Source: Mesostigma viride
Taxonomy: Eukaryota; Streptophyta; Mesostigmatophyceae; Mesostigmatales; Mesostigmataceae
Assembly: GCA_009746045.1 (NCBI GenBank)
Contig: RPFO01002145.1
Location: forward strand, 1 to 64,000
DNA: 64,000 nt
Direction: 5' to 3'
Shown here: positions 39,363 to 50,225 of the stretch, in pieces
Layout of the letters: each line of letters starts with the position of its first letter
Position numbering within the stretch: position 1 is the first letter of the stretch
Position numbers and translations under genes: made by a program
Notes under the pieces: generated by a model
What the model saw: only the letters and a program-made list of their open reading frames with translations
What the model was told of the DNA's origin: nothing
Database searches by the model: none

Positions 39363-40384
39363 CTCCCGCCCGCCCGCCATCATTCATATATCCGTTCATT
39401 CATGCATGCATCCGCTCATTCATTAACACGCCTCCGGTGGAAAAGTCACGGGGTCACAAGTATGAAACAGGCACCGGAATAGGGAGAAGGAGCCGCCTCC
39501 TCGACTTGCCGCCCGGCGATGGAGGCGATGGGCCCAGGGGAGAAACGGTGCGCTTTGTCTCGTACGCCGGGGTGCCCCGGCCACGTGCGGGCACTGGTGC
39601 GTGTTATTTTGCCCGCCCGCCCCAGTCCTTCTCGGAATGCCTCCGCAGGCCATGGCGTCGTGGTAAGAGCTCTTTTCGCCCGTCGCTGGACGCTTAAAGC
39701 ACTATAATACGCCAGTTAATTACTAAAAAATAGCGGGTTACGACGTTGTAAACCAGTAGCCATTGGTTTTCCCGCACCCCTGGCACACCAAAGACGTCGG
39801 CAGCGAGCCCCGCCCGCATCTTATTCACCGGACAATGTTGTTCCACCCAAGACAAGTCATATATCTGCAAGAAACGACGCAAAAGCGATGCAATCCACGA
39901 CATGCATGTTTGCCCCAGTCAGCGCTCCTATAAATCTGACTTTTACGCGAAAATTGTGTGCAACGTGGAAACGCAAAAATAAGGAAATTCCTGTGCTGGG
40001 TTTCTTCGAAATGATGTTATGAATCGTTAGAAAGTGTGGGGATACATTGCAAGCGTCTTTATCTGCTCTAGAGGTTACCTTGAAGACGCACGGGTCAGTG
40101 CGCTCGAGCCGTGAGAAACTCGCCAGCTGCGTGTTTCCCCTCGTGGCCAATGAATAAATAACAGTTTGCCGACTTTTTTTTGGCAGAATAAACTTCCTTA
40201 CGTCAATGGCGATCGAACAAGCGAAATCCGGTCCAAAATGGCTTCGTAATCCGTGCACAATAAATTTTCACGCTACCATAGCCTTCGCACTGCAATTTGC
40301 ACTCAACATCTCCCGCGCGCACCGAATTTCGTCAAATTTCCCCCGGAATTTTCGCGCACAACTTTGGCGCGGCGTCGGATTGAT
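39363..40384. other. Gene-free stretch
   Basis: Short TTCATTCATGCATGCATC simple sequence, then apparently unique DNA. Open frames at 39,423-39,707 and 39,857-40,258 show no recognisable domain, and I do not call them. Confidence 0.5.
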
Positions 40385-40560
40385 GTGGCGTGCCTCCCAC
40401 GGGTTTGCACACGCGGGCGCTTCCCCACGGGGGGGGCTCGTCCTCTATGACCTGGGCCCACTTGGCCGGCCTTGTCCATCATCTTCTTCCAAATCACGGA
40501 GAGGCCTAGGCCCACGCCCATGTCCTCTACTAGCTGTTCTTTGAAGGTGCACATACATTG
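40385..40560 (-). pseudogene. LINE ORF2 C-terminus, third fragment
   Basis: On the minus strand, TFKEQLVEDMG and LGLSVIWKKMMDKA are followed by KRPRVQTRGRHA. The left edge is abrupt. It matches 33,600-33,770 and 34,010-34,145. Confidence 0.6.
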
Positions 40561-40584
40561 AGCCCTTGAGAAGGGGCATATAGT

Positions 40585-40945
40585 GGCTCGGTATTGAACG
40601 CAAATGGTTTTCACCTTTGCGGAGTGCCTGATCAAATATGGCTCGCGTGCAGACACGTGTGTAGTACTCCCGTACACACAGATCTCGAGTGATTTATCTA
40701 GTACCAAATCCGAAAGGCTTGCATCACTCCCCGGACAGGAGAACTTTTGCGGATGACTGTAGGTGTAAGTTGGCGATGCCATGGTAACCGGAGACGTCCG
40801 TCCTATAGTCAGCAAAATTGGTGCGAGAGGTCCCCAGTTCGATTCCGGTCGGATTCATTTGCAGACCGCGTTTTTCCGCGTTTTCCGCGGCCCGGCACTG
40901 AACGCAAATGGTTTTCAGTTCACCTTTGCGGAGTGCCTGATCTGA
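40585..40945 (+). mobile_element. tRNA-derived SINE-like element, copy 2
   Basis: Same body as 33,095-33,428, including TTCGATTCCGGTCGGATTCA. Here the tail word (AACGCAAATGGTTTTCACC..TTTGCGGAGTG) occurs both before and after the tRNA-like part, suggesting a dimer or tandem insertion. In this copy the hairpin is disturbed by small insertions. Confidence 0.7.
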
Positions 40946-41309
40946 GAATATGGCCTATAATACATTCTAAGCTACTAAGATCAGAATATAATACATTCTA
41001 AGCTACTTCCTGCAAGGGTGGGAATGTAAACAACACTTGCTCTAGGTGCCCTATAGGGCACCTGCACCACCCAGAGTCTCGGGCAACTCCCAGCTAATTA
41101 GGGGAGCCCGTCATAGGTGGGGAAGATCATCATAGCTATACAAAAGCTAGAGCGTGGCATCTCAGCAGAGAGCAGCTCTCTGCATGGGCACAGCTTAACT
41201 ACATAAAGCTAGGCATTGATCATCTGGGGTGTGGCACATCATAGGCACACATGTACATGGCTAAAGACTGCGCGTGGCTCAGCTGGTATAGTGCCTGTAG
41301 GACTAGGCG
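40946..41309 (-). mobile_element. 3' UTR of ORF1 element, copy 2
   Basis: Closely matches 34,200-34,580 (words GCAAGGGTGGGAATGTAAAC and AGGTGGGGAAGATCATCAT). It is truncated where the SINE copy begins. A D-arm-like GCGTGGCTCAGCTGGTATAG lies at ~41,271. Confidence 0.55.
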
Positions 41310-42845
41310 TACATGTACATGGCCACGGTCTGTCTATTTACACTACTACTGCTGTATTCCCCTAAGCTGGGACGTCTGGAAGCACTGGGGCCGCGGGTGT
41401 CGCATGCCAGGGCTTGTGGCTGACGTAGATGGCCGCCCCCTTCCAGTACACCGGCTGCCCCGCCTTCGTCTGCCGGAGCTGGAGGTAGCGGGTCGGCCAT
41501 AGCTCCCGTCGCCGTTGTTGCTGCATGCGCCAGGGTCAAGTCGTCGTCAAGGGTGAAGAGAGTCTTCTCGAGCCGCTTGCGGCGTCGGAGAAAGGAAATC
41601 TTGTCCGCCGGGTTCTTAAAGGTGAGAAGGAGCGGGGGCGCCCCTGCCTTACCCCGCGCGCGGGGAAGGCGGTGGGCGACCAGCTCGATCTCACCAGTAA
41701 GGCCCATGCGACTAAGAATTTCTCTCTCAAACGCACGTGCAAAAAAAAAAAATTAAATTAAATTATAACATGCCTCCGTTGGGGGGTCATGTAGCACATA
41801 TTCCTTGATGGGCACGTGCAAGCTTCTCGGAATTCTCACCTTCCTCCATGTCGAAGTTCTTGACAATGACGTTAAGGCTGCGCTTGGCGAGCTCGGCCTC
41901 CTCGCGGAGGTCGAGCGTCTGCTGCTGGAGCTGTGCTGCGACGGCGGAGGTGGTGGAGGTGGCGTGCTGCTCAAGCATGTCCGCCCAGGTCGGGATGGGA
42001 GGAGCATCGCCGGCCAGGCCAGCCGGGGCTGGCTTGGCGGCAATGTCCTTCACCGCCTGGGCGGTGAGGCCTGCGGTGTTTTGCAGGACCTCGATAGCGA
42101 TTGCATTGTCCTTAAGGCGCTGGTCAATGTCGCGGAGCTGGGCGGTGATGGAGTCGGTGGAGGCGGAGGGGGGGGCGGGGGGGGTCAGGAGGCGAGGAGG
42201 GTGGCGGTGGCGGTGGCGGTGGCGGTGGGGATGGTGGGGAGCTCAGCAGCCAGCTTACGACCCAAAACTTGCATTTCGCAAGCGAGGGGCGTCACATGCT
42301 GTGAGAGGAGGCGGAGGAGGGCGAATTCGGTCAAGGGGACGGGTTGCCAGAGGTCCGCGGAACAGCGTTGAAGGATGGAAAAGAGGGCGGCAAGCTGAAG
42401 GCGCGATCGCGACCAGCCAGACAGGTCAGCTGAGCGGAGCTGAAACTGGCCGGCAGACTGGCTGCGGAGGCATTTGTGGCATTGGAGGCGCGGGCACATG
42501 TCAAGAAGGGAGGCATATGACCCCTAAAACAGGAGCTCCAGTATCCGGATGTGTGGCCTGTCGAAATAGCCGGGTCTGTTGACATCGAAGGTGGAAAATA
42601 ACTCTTCAACGTCAAAGTCGGACTCAAGCCAGCTAGGTTCGGTGGGGCGGCTGCGTTTGGGCTCGGGCGAGGCTGAAGGCAAGGTGGGAAGCCCGGAAGG
42701 GTGAGCACTAGACGACCACCAGTGCGCGACTAGTGTCACCGCTGCCTGCCGGACCTGAGGGCGAAGCTGCAGCCGGAGCTGCAGACGTATTTTCATTGCC
42801 GAGCGCAGCCGTCAGGCTGCGTTGCGTCGATGGGCGTTTGCTCAT
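41310..42845 (-). pseudogene. LINE-type ORF1 pseudogene, copy 2
   Basis: The ORF1 protein is recognisable in pieces and several frames. The N-terminal part near 42,790-42,600, the Ala/Thr-rich coiled-coil part with WADMLEQHATST near 42,000, and LPRARGKAGAPPLLLTF then FTLDDDLTLA at ~41,660-41,530 all match the intact copy. An insertion at ~41,744-41,815 carries an A run, AATTAAATTA and a CTCCGTTGGGG word, i.e. a LINE 3' tail inside ORF1. Frameshifts are numerous. Confidence 0.7.
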
Positions 42846-42975
42846 CGTATATTGCGTAATAGCGTCGGAAAATTATATCAGCATGTGCGTCTTAGAAAGA
42901 CGAAGCGATTGTGATATTCACGACTAAATTCGGTGCTCAAACGTGAAAGTTATGAGCTCCGCCGTCAGCCATGGC
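42846..42975 (-). promoter_or_regulatory. 5' UTR of ORF1 element, copy 2
   Basis: Nearly identical to 35,932-36,058 despite the decay of the ORF downstream. Confidence 0.5.
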
Positions 42976-43009
42976 TCCCTCGTGGCTCATGGCTCGTGCG
43001 GCACCATGC

Positions 43010-44400
43010 TCCCGCTGCTGAATGGTGCTGGTGATATATGGCATGCCCTGGTTAAGGTCCTCATTGCAGACATGAGCAGCATATCCTACTCTGATAATTG
43101 ATCGCAGCATGTTGGTGACCGCGCGCCGTCCAGCTTGCGGGCCAGGTCGGCGGTGAGGGTTAACGTCTCGGCCCCATACGTGAGCCGGAACAGGAAGGAC
43201 GAAAATGAGAATGAAAGGTGCGGTCCTTTAACGGCACCGCCACCTTCATGACAGGCAATCCGGCCCAACCAGCCGATTCTTGAGACCATGCTTTATCATC
43301 AAAGCAACCAAAAGACCTTTCAATTCCAATGAGATACATGACGAATTACAAAGACTGTCGAGTTGTAATATGTTGTAGTTATAAGAGCAGCTGTGAGGTC
43401 CCTTGGGTGACGCCACTGCAGGCCCCTTGTGGCGGCAGTGCGCGTGTGTTCCCGACCTAGTTCCTACTGGCATGCATGCCAACGACGACCAGGGTGCCCG
43501 AAGGCCCTGCCCTTTGTCTCGTTCTCAGTCTTACACACATTCTTAACAAAACCAATACATTTGTCGTATCCGTCAGACCATCCTCATGGCAACTGACTGC
43601 ATGCAACCACTCACGGGGGCTGCTCCGGGCTGCTCGAACTATTTCACCCCATGAAGACAACAAACCAGTTGTGAGGGAGAGAAACGGACGAACAACGACC
43701 ACCATGGTTCGTTGCTCATCCTTCTATACTGCTCAAAGCTCAAGCCTGGCGGCTGGCGCCACTAGCGCCACTTTAGACATCAGCCAATCATAACATTGTC
43801 TAATTTCCGACAAGCTCCTAATTTCCTTCAAGCTTTATCTGTCAAGCGAACACAAATATACAAGGGCAAATCTATCGGCTATGCCAGGCACCGCCGCTGG
43901 GGCTTCCTTGCATTTGTGTCTAGCTGCGGTGTCCCACGTTGAAATCCTGAAATTGCACATCTGCTCAGTGCCTCGCCGGCTTGCTGTGTACCAGCATTCG
44001 GCAAACTGCCCTTGTGACGAATGTCAGTGAAATTCAGGTCCGCCCAAAAGTTCCGTCAGCAAATTCAGCGGACTTGGCGCGTGAGTACAACTGAGATCCG
44101 CGGCGTCAGTACCGGGCCGCGGTATAGCAACCCGCACAAGGCTGCGGACGTCAGAATTACGCTAAAATCTGAATTGCGGACGTGATAGATCACGGACGCG
44201 ACACGAGGACCTTAAACAGGTCCTGTTTCTCGATCTTGCCAAGGGGCTTGCGCCACAGGGCCCGATACTGGCCGTAAAGCGTGCCATGCGAGGGAGATGC
44301 GATGGTCCACATCAGCCTCGCAGCTGGGAAGCAGGCTGCCCATGCAGCTGGCAGCTTGACGCGGTCCCGATACAGGACTCCAGAGCCGTCTAGGAGATAA
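43010..44400 (-). pseudogene. LINE ORF2 C-terminal fragment split by ~1 kb insertion
   Basis: On the minus strand, 44,400-44,219 gives a segment with AARLMWTIASPSHGTLYGQY then KPLGKIEKQDLF. 43,235-43,080 continues with FLFRLTYGAETLTLTADLAR and KLDGA. In the plus-strand relative at 55,985-56,260 these two segments are adjacent. About 960 bp of unrelated sequence (43,236-44,205) therefore separates them here. The YGAETWTL..KLDG pattern is a hallmark of the region after the reverse transcriptase in many LINEs. Confidence 0.65.
43236..44205. other. Insert within LINE fragment, no gene recognised
   Basis: Open frames here (e.g. 43,476-43,793) show no known domain. No clear terminal repeats or target duplication could be read at the edges. 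Confidence 0.4.
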
Positions 44401-44804
44401 ACGGCTCTCTAGGAGATAGACACAACTACAAGGCTTCAGCTATCCAGCGCCGTGCCGTGCCAGTATCGCGTCGCGCCGGCCAACGACCCATTTAAGAAAG
44501 CCGGAATTTTCCCATACACCAATATGCTCAAACGGTAGAGCTCGCGGAGCTGATCATTTTGCTCCCTATGTTGACCCCTATAACCCTTGGTACCTCAGGG
44601 TTTTGCTAGGTATAGCGCCTACGTGCTACAGCCTGTAGGTAGGTAGGTACCAAACCTGTAGGTAGGTAGGGTCCAAGGGCCAGCTTTTGGAAAATTTCAG
44701 CATAGTGTCTGATATTTTTGTTTTGGACACCGCCACTGGGTAGTCGGTGAAATTCTGAAGTCGGCCACTGGGTAGTCGGTGAAGAAAGGGTTGACTTGGA
44801 GCAT
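44401..44804. other. Gene-free stretch with GTAGGTAG simple repeats
   Basis: Contains GTAGGTAGGTAG words at ~44,635-44,670 and a doubled GCCACTGGGTAGTCGGTGAA at 44,728-44,785. A D-arm-like GCTCAAACGGTAGAGC at ~44,526 is not followed by a full tRNA. Confidence 0.5.
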
Positions 44805-45125
44805 GCAGGCTATCACACATATTCTGATCAGACACTCCGCAAAGGTGAAAACCTTTGCGTTCAGTGCCAGGCGGGCCGCGGAAAACGCGGAAAACGCGAT
44901 CTGCAAATGAATCCGACCGGAATCGAACTGGGGACCTCGGGCACCAATTTTGCTGACTATAGGACGGACGTCTCCGGTTACCATGGCATCGCCAACTTAC
45001 ACCTACAGTCATCCGCAAAAATTCTCCTGTCCGGGGAGTGATGCAAGCCTTTCGGATTTGGTACTAGATAAATCACTCCAGATCTGTGTGTAGGAGTACT
45101 ACACACGTGTCTGCACGCGAGACTT
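44805..45125 (-). mobile_element. tRNA-derived SINE-like element, copy 3
   Basis: Reverse orientation, same box-B-like GTTCGATTCC and the same perfect CGCAAAGGT/ACCTTTGCG hairpin near 44,836-44,857. A partial tail copy with the hairpin follows at 45,225-45,295. Confidence 0.7.
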
Positions 45126-45838
45126 GTTCAGTCTCGCACCGTGAGACGGGCTGAACACGGCTGAATCCTTCTTTTTAGTAGAAGGGGGCGTAGCCGATAC
45201 TATCGAAATCAGCCAAGCGTATATTCTGATCAGACACTCCGCAAAGGTGAAAACCTTTGCGTTCAGTGCAACCTTTGCGTTCATCACACATATGACACTT
45301 CCATTAAAAATTGAGCAGTTGCCCCGCAGCATGGCAAGGCAGATGATTACTTTCGTGAGCGAGACAAACCAGCGCAAGGCCTGCGGTCTACCCAACCACA
45401 GGAAGCTCAATGGATACTATTACACGCCACCTACCATGATGGTACAAAGAATATATACAACTGGCGCTCCACCTGACCTGGCGGCCCGGACTAGCCCCTT
45501 GAGAAAGCAATCCGGGACGCAAACAAACATTGTAATGTTGTACAAGAGGGTGGGAGCCCTCCAACACTTACAAGCTCAGCAACCTGATGGGATCATTTGG
45601 TGTGCCAAGGCGCAACAGGGCCCGTAATCAGCTATGTACATTTAAAACACCCACAGGCCCTGTTCGCCATTCCCTCGTAAAAGCCCCCCCCCATTCCAAA
45701 ATCAAAATGGTCACAAAGACAGCCCGACCTATCATCGGCACGCCGCCAACACAGCCATGCCTCCTGTAAAACCAGGCATGGGTCAGCCTGTGCACGCCCT
45801 ATTGCATGGCTCATTGTTATATCACTGGGCGCGGCGCC
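45126..45838. other. 3' flank of the RelA/SpoT homologue
   Basis: No gene recognised. It holds the partial SINE tail and presumably the 3' UTR of the minus-strand gene. Confidence 0.4.
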
Positions 45839-48800
45839 CTACTTCACCAGGCATGGCTCCGCATGAAGCCCCCCCTCCGTTTCCGCCAGAGACTCCTCGA
45901 GCCCACAAATAAACGACTTGACGTGGTAGCTGCTGTCCATGTAATGCATCTCCTTCTTGCCCGAGGGGCGGCCACCCGCGAGCACGGGGGCCCCCTCCTC
46001 GACCACACTGATGAGGTCCCCCATCTGGACAGGTGTAGTGAGCGGGACGCGCTGCCCATTCACCATGACCGCATAGTTGCACCGCGCCACGCTGCCCATA
46101 GCATAGCCCCGCCCCGTGAGCTCACGGTCCAGCACCGTCGCCGCCGTGGCCCCTGCCGGCAACGCCACAATGTCGCCATCCGCCATGATGATAATGACCA
46201 CACCGCCGACCTTGGCCGTCGGGTCCTCCCCCGCGCCCATGCCCAGGAACGGGTAGATCGGCATCCCCTGCGCCGCCTGCTCTCGCATGCCCTCCGCAGT
46301 GGCCAGCTTCCCAAAGCAGCACTCTGGGCTGTGGTTCGGGAACGCGCACATCTCGTGAAGGGCGCCGTGCGCGTGCGCGCACATCGGGCCAGGAGCGTCG
46401 TCAGGGCTGCTGCTGATGTGGCGGAGACCAGAAGAAGAGCGGTCCTCTGCCAAGGCGATCGCCTCGTTAGCCCAGGAGAGCATCGCACGCTTCCAGCGGA
46501 TGAGCTGGTTGACCGTCTCGTCGTCCTCTGCCTCCCCTTCCTTGTACTGCCAGTGTGCGGCCATGCCGTACTCAGCCATGTGGTGCATCTGCGTCGTGCG
46601 CACCTGCACCTCCATGTTGGGGCCGGACGGCATGGTCAGCACCGTGTGGAGCGAGCTGTACCCACTCTCCTTGGGGCGCACGATGTAGTCCTTGTAGCAG
46701 TCTGTTGGGCGCAGAAATACAGAACCACAGGAACAATCGACAAGGGGAGAAGGGAAGAAAGGGAAGAAAGGGAAGAAAGGGAAGAAAGGGAAGAAAGGGA
46801 AGAAAGGGAAGAAAGGGAAGAAAGGGAAGAAAGGGAAGAAAGGGAAGAAAGGGAAGAAAGGGAAGAAAGGGAAGAAAGGGAAGAAAGGGAAGAAAGGGAA
46901 GAAAGGGAAGAAAGGGAAGAAAGGGAAGAAAAGGAAGAAAGGGAAGAACAGGATTAGTTAGCCATCATAACATCCAGATAGTCATAGTAATCCTCCCATG
47001 AGGGTTGAACATGAAGAAAACCCCGCTCCAGGCACCTTCCCATCCCAAAGCCAAAATGAAAACGTCACACCCACTTGATACTCACGTGCTAAGTGGTTCC
47101 ACTCCTTGTGGATCAGGTTGAGCACGTCGTAGCACTGCCGCTTCTCCTGCACAACGACGCGGATGGCAAACAGGTCGTTGATGTCGAGCAGCGACTTGTC
47201 TTTCTTGGTCATCTTGCGGTACGTGCTGTACAGGTTCTTGGGACGGCCGTAGATGTCGGCCGCGATCCCCGCCCGGCGCAGCAGCTCCTGGATGCGGCGC
47301 ATCGTGTCGCCCATCATCGTGCCCCCGCTGTTCATGCCCGCCAGCTGCTGCTTTAGCGCCTCACACTCCTCCTTGTGCAGGTACTGGAAGCACAGGTCTG
47401 GACACCGTGGTTGGAGACAGCCACAAGAGGAGGAAGAGGCGAAAGGGGGAGGAACAAATGAGTTTGATGAGACAGCAGCAGGTGCGGGCTAGACAGAGCA
47501 CACCCATGGGCATATTCCCGAGGATTATGTTAGGAGTCGTCGGACAGGTACATGGAGGCATCTGCATCTCAATCTCATCATGCATGAATGAGCATGCCCA
47601 TCGCAGGTGGCCAGCGGATACTGGGACTGGAACGCAGGGGGGCGTGGAGGGACAAAGGGGCACCCATCACATTCATCAACTAATGGCCAAGCCAAAGTGG
47701 GTAAAGCACTCCCTCACATGCCAAATTTAGCATCCCCTTCAACTTTTTGCTTTAATAATTTTTGCTTTCTTTTTTTTCGTTTTTTTCATCAATGTCGTCT
47801 AAGTATCCACAGGGATGTAAGCTACCTGCTCACACAGTTTGTGCCACACGACTCACTCAACAGAAGTACATGCACCATGAAACCCTGGGCACAACCAGCG
47901 TTTGCCATTGGCTCACCTTCCAGCTCGGCCTTCATCCTGTACATGCCGAGCCGGTTGGCCAGCGGGGAGAAGACGTCAAGCGTCTCCTCCGCGATCGACT
48001 GCTGCTGCTCCTCGGGGAGGGCATCCAGCGTGCGCATGTCGTGCAGGCGGTCCGCCAGCTTGATGAGCACCGCGGTGACACCGCTGGAGGAGCCCATGGC
48101 CACGAACGTGTTGCGAAGGTGGCGCAGCTCCTCGGGCGTGAGCGTGCGGTTGCGAGAGCGCGTCGTCTGGCAGATGGTCGTCATCTGCGCCACCTGGGCT
48201 CACCAAGAGAGGGGATGGCAGAAGGAAGACAAGGATGGAAAAGGGCACTTTTGGTTATCAAGGGGTGGTTTGTCCGGGGCGAGGCCAGGCATGGCGGTCG
48301 GGCGGGGAAGATTCCTGATGCAGAGAGGATCAAGACGACAACCACGAGAGAAGAGCGCGAGCTTACCAGCTCTACCAGGTAGGACACTTGCTCCCCAAGC
48401 GCATCACGGATGGTGGCCACTGTGAATTTGCCGTCCGCCAACACCCCATGCAAGAGCGCCGCCGAAACTGTGTAGACGTCGGCTTTCATGTCAGCGAGGA
48501 TCCGGGCGGTTTCAAAGAAGTGCACAATTACGGGGTCGCCGTTTTTCCGAAATTTCCCCTCATATGCCCGTTCTGCCATGTGAAAGGCCTCTATGACGAT
48601 GGGATCGAAAAATATGTGATGTGCAGCTTGCGCCTCTTCCAAAATATTTCGCTTTTTAGGTGATTGCGGAGCTCTACTCCGGAATGCAGAAGGCATGGGA
48701 ACTACGTTGGACGCCCCACCACCGCGGAAGGCGGCTTTTAAAAGCCCTTCGGCTGATCCTGAGGACGACACCGAGCGAGGGGGCAAGCCTTGAGCAGACA

Positions 48801-49137
48801 CCTTGAATCCAACGGCACGTCTGGGGACGCGACCAGAATCTACTCCTGACCGGGAAGAGACCTCGCTTGCGGATCCCTGCACCGGCGCGCTTAGGGCGCC
48901 ATCCCCTACGGCGTTGGTAATATACCATTTCTTCACCCCAGCCTTTGGGCTGGCAAAACTGGCAAGCAGGGAGTCGCCCTCGAAAGAACTCCTCCTCCCG
49001 ACGGGGCAGGAGGAAGGAACACGTTGCCAGGCATCTCCGCTACTTCTGTCACAGCAATTCGTCAACTTAGCTTGGATAGGCACCGCCTGCGGAACTTGAA
49101 AGCCATGGACTGGCGGGGAACTCGATAACATCACCAT
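45839..49137 (-). CDS. RSH: RelA/SpoT homologue, (p)ppGpp synthetase, 4 exons, hydrolase motif degenerate
   Basis: Exons (minus): 49,137-48,367; 48,193-47,917; 47,397-47,086; 46,701-45,839. All junctions are GT-AG, phases fit, and 2,223 nt give 740 residues. Residues 1 to ~150 are Ser/Arg/Ala-rich and resemble a plastid transit region. ~160-350 is the HD domain: the first His (VIVHFFETA) and LADRLHDMRTL are kept, but the central HDxxED motif reads HGVLAD (230-235), losing an Asp and a Glu needed for hydrolysis. ~350-500 is the synthetase domain with YGRPKNLYSTYRKM (G400), INDLFAIRV, GYSSLHT and EVQVRT (484-489), the substrate-binding set, so synthesis of (p)ppGpp from ATP and GTP/GDP is expected. 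~619-690 is TGS-like. No ACT domain or EF-hands. ATG 49,137 is the first of two nearby Met codons (another at 49,131). Synthetase-only behaviour is inference. Confidence 0.9.
46745..46948. repeat. 9-bp GAAAGGGAA array in RSH intron 3
   Basis: About 22 units. On the gene's (minus) strand it is a ~200-nt pure pyrimidine run (TTCCCTTTC units) ending about 42 nt before the 3' splice site at 46,702. The whole intron is 384 bp. Confidence 0.95.
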
Positions 49138-50225
49138 AACCCTTGATTAGCTCGAATTCTGTACACTAAGAACGTCACACTTTCACTCTTTACACCCTAT
49201 TACGTTTCAATTGCCTTCTATATGTACAAAGGAGTTTCCAGAATTTCAGGTCGTCGTCTCCACCACGCAGCTATGAGTGTGTGTATACCCCGTGCCACCG
49301 TGCTGCTGGACCGTGGAATAAACGGGCTTTTCGGCAGCGAGGTCGAAAAATAGCAGTGAGTCACGGTTACAAAACAGGGGTCTTCCCCCTGGTCAGCCGG
49401 GGTCAGCTTGGCCCCCGGGAACGGAAAGGCAAGTAGTATCCCCCGCCAAAATGAGGCGCTGCCAGTCGAGTGAGTGACTCATGACGATGCGGGCAGATTA
49501 CCGATGAGCTGGCTTTGGGCGCGAAACACTGGCGCTACTACCGGTTCAAAGATCCACCTGCTTGGAAGTTTACTGGAGCCTTCGTTTCATTCGGCCGAAG
49601 ACCTGCCATCGCGCGTTACGGCCCGTACCTTTTGAATTATGAAACGGTTAATTCAACTCGTGCAAATATCCCAGCGGAGTTGCCCAATTCTGGAAAGCTG
49701 CGCACCGAGCATCGAACGGCTGCGGCATTCTCCCGCCGATCAGTCCGTCTCGAGTGCGCGAGACGGACGAAACTCCCAAAGGCCACGGGCGTTGTCAGCG
49801 ATTCGTATCTTGGTTCGCGGCTCCGACTTGACGGGGGGCGGCCGGCGGGGGCGCACGACTGGACAATATGGCGCAAAATGCGAGGATCCAGAATGCAGCT
49901 ACCTGAGGCCTCATAAATCCAACACGTGTCCTACCAACGGCCTTTTCCCGCTTTGATTGTGGACGCAACGCGCCCTGTTCTCGTTTGCCCGCCATTCGTG
50001 ATGACGTCTGAGGCACGTCCTAGTCATGAGTCCGTGTTTCCAGGTCACCAATCCCCGCTTCCACGTCCGCCAATTCCCCCCCAAAAAAGCTGGGTGGTGG
50101 CGGAATGGATATCAAACCCTAGCGTAATTTTTTTGTCAACCACCAGCAATCAACTTACCTGCGTTCCTAGAACCTCAGTCTGCGTACGCAGGCCCGACTG
50201 GTTGCGGGTTTGATTTTGCTGCAGC
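49138..50225. other. 5' flank of RSH; no gene supported
   Basis: An open frame at 49,515-49,916 (+) of 133 codons is divergent to RSH but has no recognisable domain. The region should contain the RSH promoter and 5' UTR. Confidence 0.35.

Noticed and set aside
37915-39697. Frames of ~500 codons of Gly-Arg-Glu-Gly-Gly or Leu-Pro-Pro-Ser
   Set aside because: Pure CCCT, ACCC and CA simple sequence.
41262-41335. tRNA gene (GCGTGGCTCAGCTGGTATAG looks like a D arm with A box)
   Set aside because: No matching anticodon stem, T arm or acceptor partner could be found downstream.
44519-44600. tRNA gene (GCTCAAACGGTAGAGC forms a perfect D-arm-like stem)
   Set aside because: The following anticodon and T arms do not fold and no GTTCGANTCC word is present.
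49515-49916. Divergent 133-codon gene upstream of RSH
   Set aside because: No recognisable domain, and overlapping open frames on both strands.
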